A stretch of 5,533 nucleotides of DNA from an uncultured Sutterellaceae bacterium (GTDB lineage: Bacteria > Pseudomonadota > Gammaproteobacteria > Burkholderiales > Burkholderiaceae_F), in assembly GCA_947253615.1 (NCBI GenBank), contig CAMYAA010000093.1, positions 1-5,533 on the forward strand. The letters run 5' to 3'. The first letter of the stretch is position 1, and each line of letters starts with the position of its first letter. Position numbers and translations under genes: made by a program. This document shows positions 5,324 to 5,533 of this stretch, piece after piece. The notes beneath the pieces were generated by a model. It was given only the letters and a program-made list of their open reading frames with translations, did no database searches and was not told where the DNA came from.

Positions 5324-5533
5324 TTAGGTGCGTTCGTGCACGAGTTCAACCACTTCGCCGAAGGTCTTTTGTAAGTGCTCGGAGGGCTTCTTGTCTAAGA
5401 GACTAAAGACAACAATGGCGAGGGTCGCGAGCACAAAGCCCGGCACGATTTCGTACAGACCCCACCAGGCATAATGGTTCCAGACCAACACGGTAATGGC
5501 ACCAACGACCATCCCGGCCAAGGCCCCGTTACG
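5324..5533 (-). CDS. putP: Sodium/proline symporter PutP, C-terminal end (partial)
   Basis: The last 69 codons of a gene that continues past the right edge; stop TAA at 5326-5324. The visible protein begins RNGALAGMVVGAITVLVW, which closely resembles the RNGALAGM-type segment before the penultimate helix of E. coli PutP. A short loop (NHYAWWGLYEI) and a last membrane helix (about VPGFVLATLAIVVFSLL) follow, then a cytoplasmic tail ending HERT. PutP belongs to the solute:sodium symporter family (SLC5-like) and imports proline with Na+ across the inner membrane. The Na+ and proline binding residues lie in the missing part, so another family member cannot be fully excluded, but the GLYEIVPGF signature is typical of PutP. 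A TTG near 5521 is an internal Leu codon, not a start. Confidence 0.88.
   Translation of the reverse strand, partial: RNGALAGMVVGAITVLVWNHYAWWGLYEIVPGFVLATLAIVVFSLLDKKPSEHLQKTFGEVVELVHERT

Noticed and set aside
5143..5349. 68-codon minus-strand frame across the terminator
   Set aside because: It overlaps the putP stop, the bidirectional terminator and the end of the exported-protein gene, and has no ribosome site or family resemblance.
1..5533. CRISPR array, tRNA/rRNA gene, toxin-antitoxin or defence cluster
   Set aside because: No regularly spaced repeats, no cloverleaf or rRNA-like stretch and no small paired genes were seen on reading both strands. All sizeable genes are accounted for by the YdgA-like gene, clpB, one exported protein and putP.

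Overview
The window looks like the end of a bacterial draft contig, most likely from a betaproteobacterium of the order Burkholderiales, with a Sutterella/Parasutterella-like style. The main evidence is the ClpB protein: its N-terminus, Walker motifs and M-domain are proteobacterial, and a sigma-32-like heat-shock promoter precedes it. Base composition is moderate, with frequent CGT (Arg), GAA (Glu) and TTG/CTC (Leu) codons. The genus is an inference.

Layout. Bases 1-46 are not genomic: they are an Illumina Nextera i5 adapter with an index and the Tn5 mosaic end. From 47 to 1118, on the minus strand, lies a gene for an N-terminally membrane-anchored protein resembling the DUF945/YdgA family. 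It loses its 3' end at the adapter, and its 5' part plus leader is present twice as a perfect 343-bp tandem duplication with a 4-bp GCTC overlap at the junction. The duplicate produces a truncated 109-codon reading frame lying between the only promoter candidate and the longer copy. An intergenic region (1169-1537) then carries divergent promoters. Next is complete clpB (1538-4132, +), the protein disaggregase, with a 5'-UTR hairpin and a downstream intrinsic terminator. A 289-bp gap with several hairpins leads to a GTG-started gene for a small exported protein of unknown function (4422-5204, +). A long bidirectional terminator separates it from the C-terminal end of putP (sodium/proline symporter), which runs in from the right edge on the minus strand.

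How the genes relate. There is no sign of a multi-gene operon or a novel defence or mobile system. These look like core or housekeeping genes in independent transcription units: clpB under heat-shock control, divergent from the YdgA-like gene, and the unknown exported protein convergent with putP. The most noteworthy observations are the adapter at the end of the contig and the adjacent tandem duplication. The duplication may be a real microhomology-mediated event or an assembly or library artefact. Other points of interest are a 10-bp ACCCATATAT element in inverted orientation in the two divergent promoters, and RNA hairpins at the 5' ends of two transcripts.
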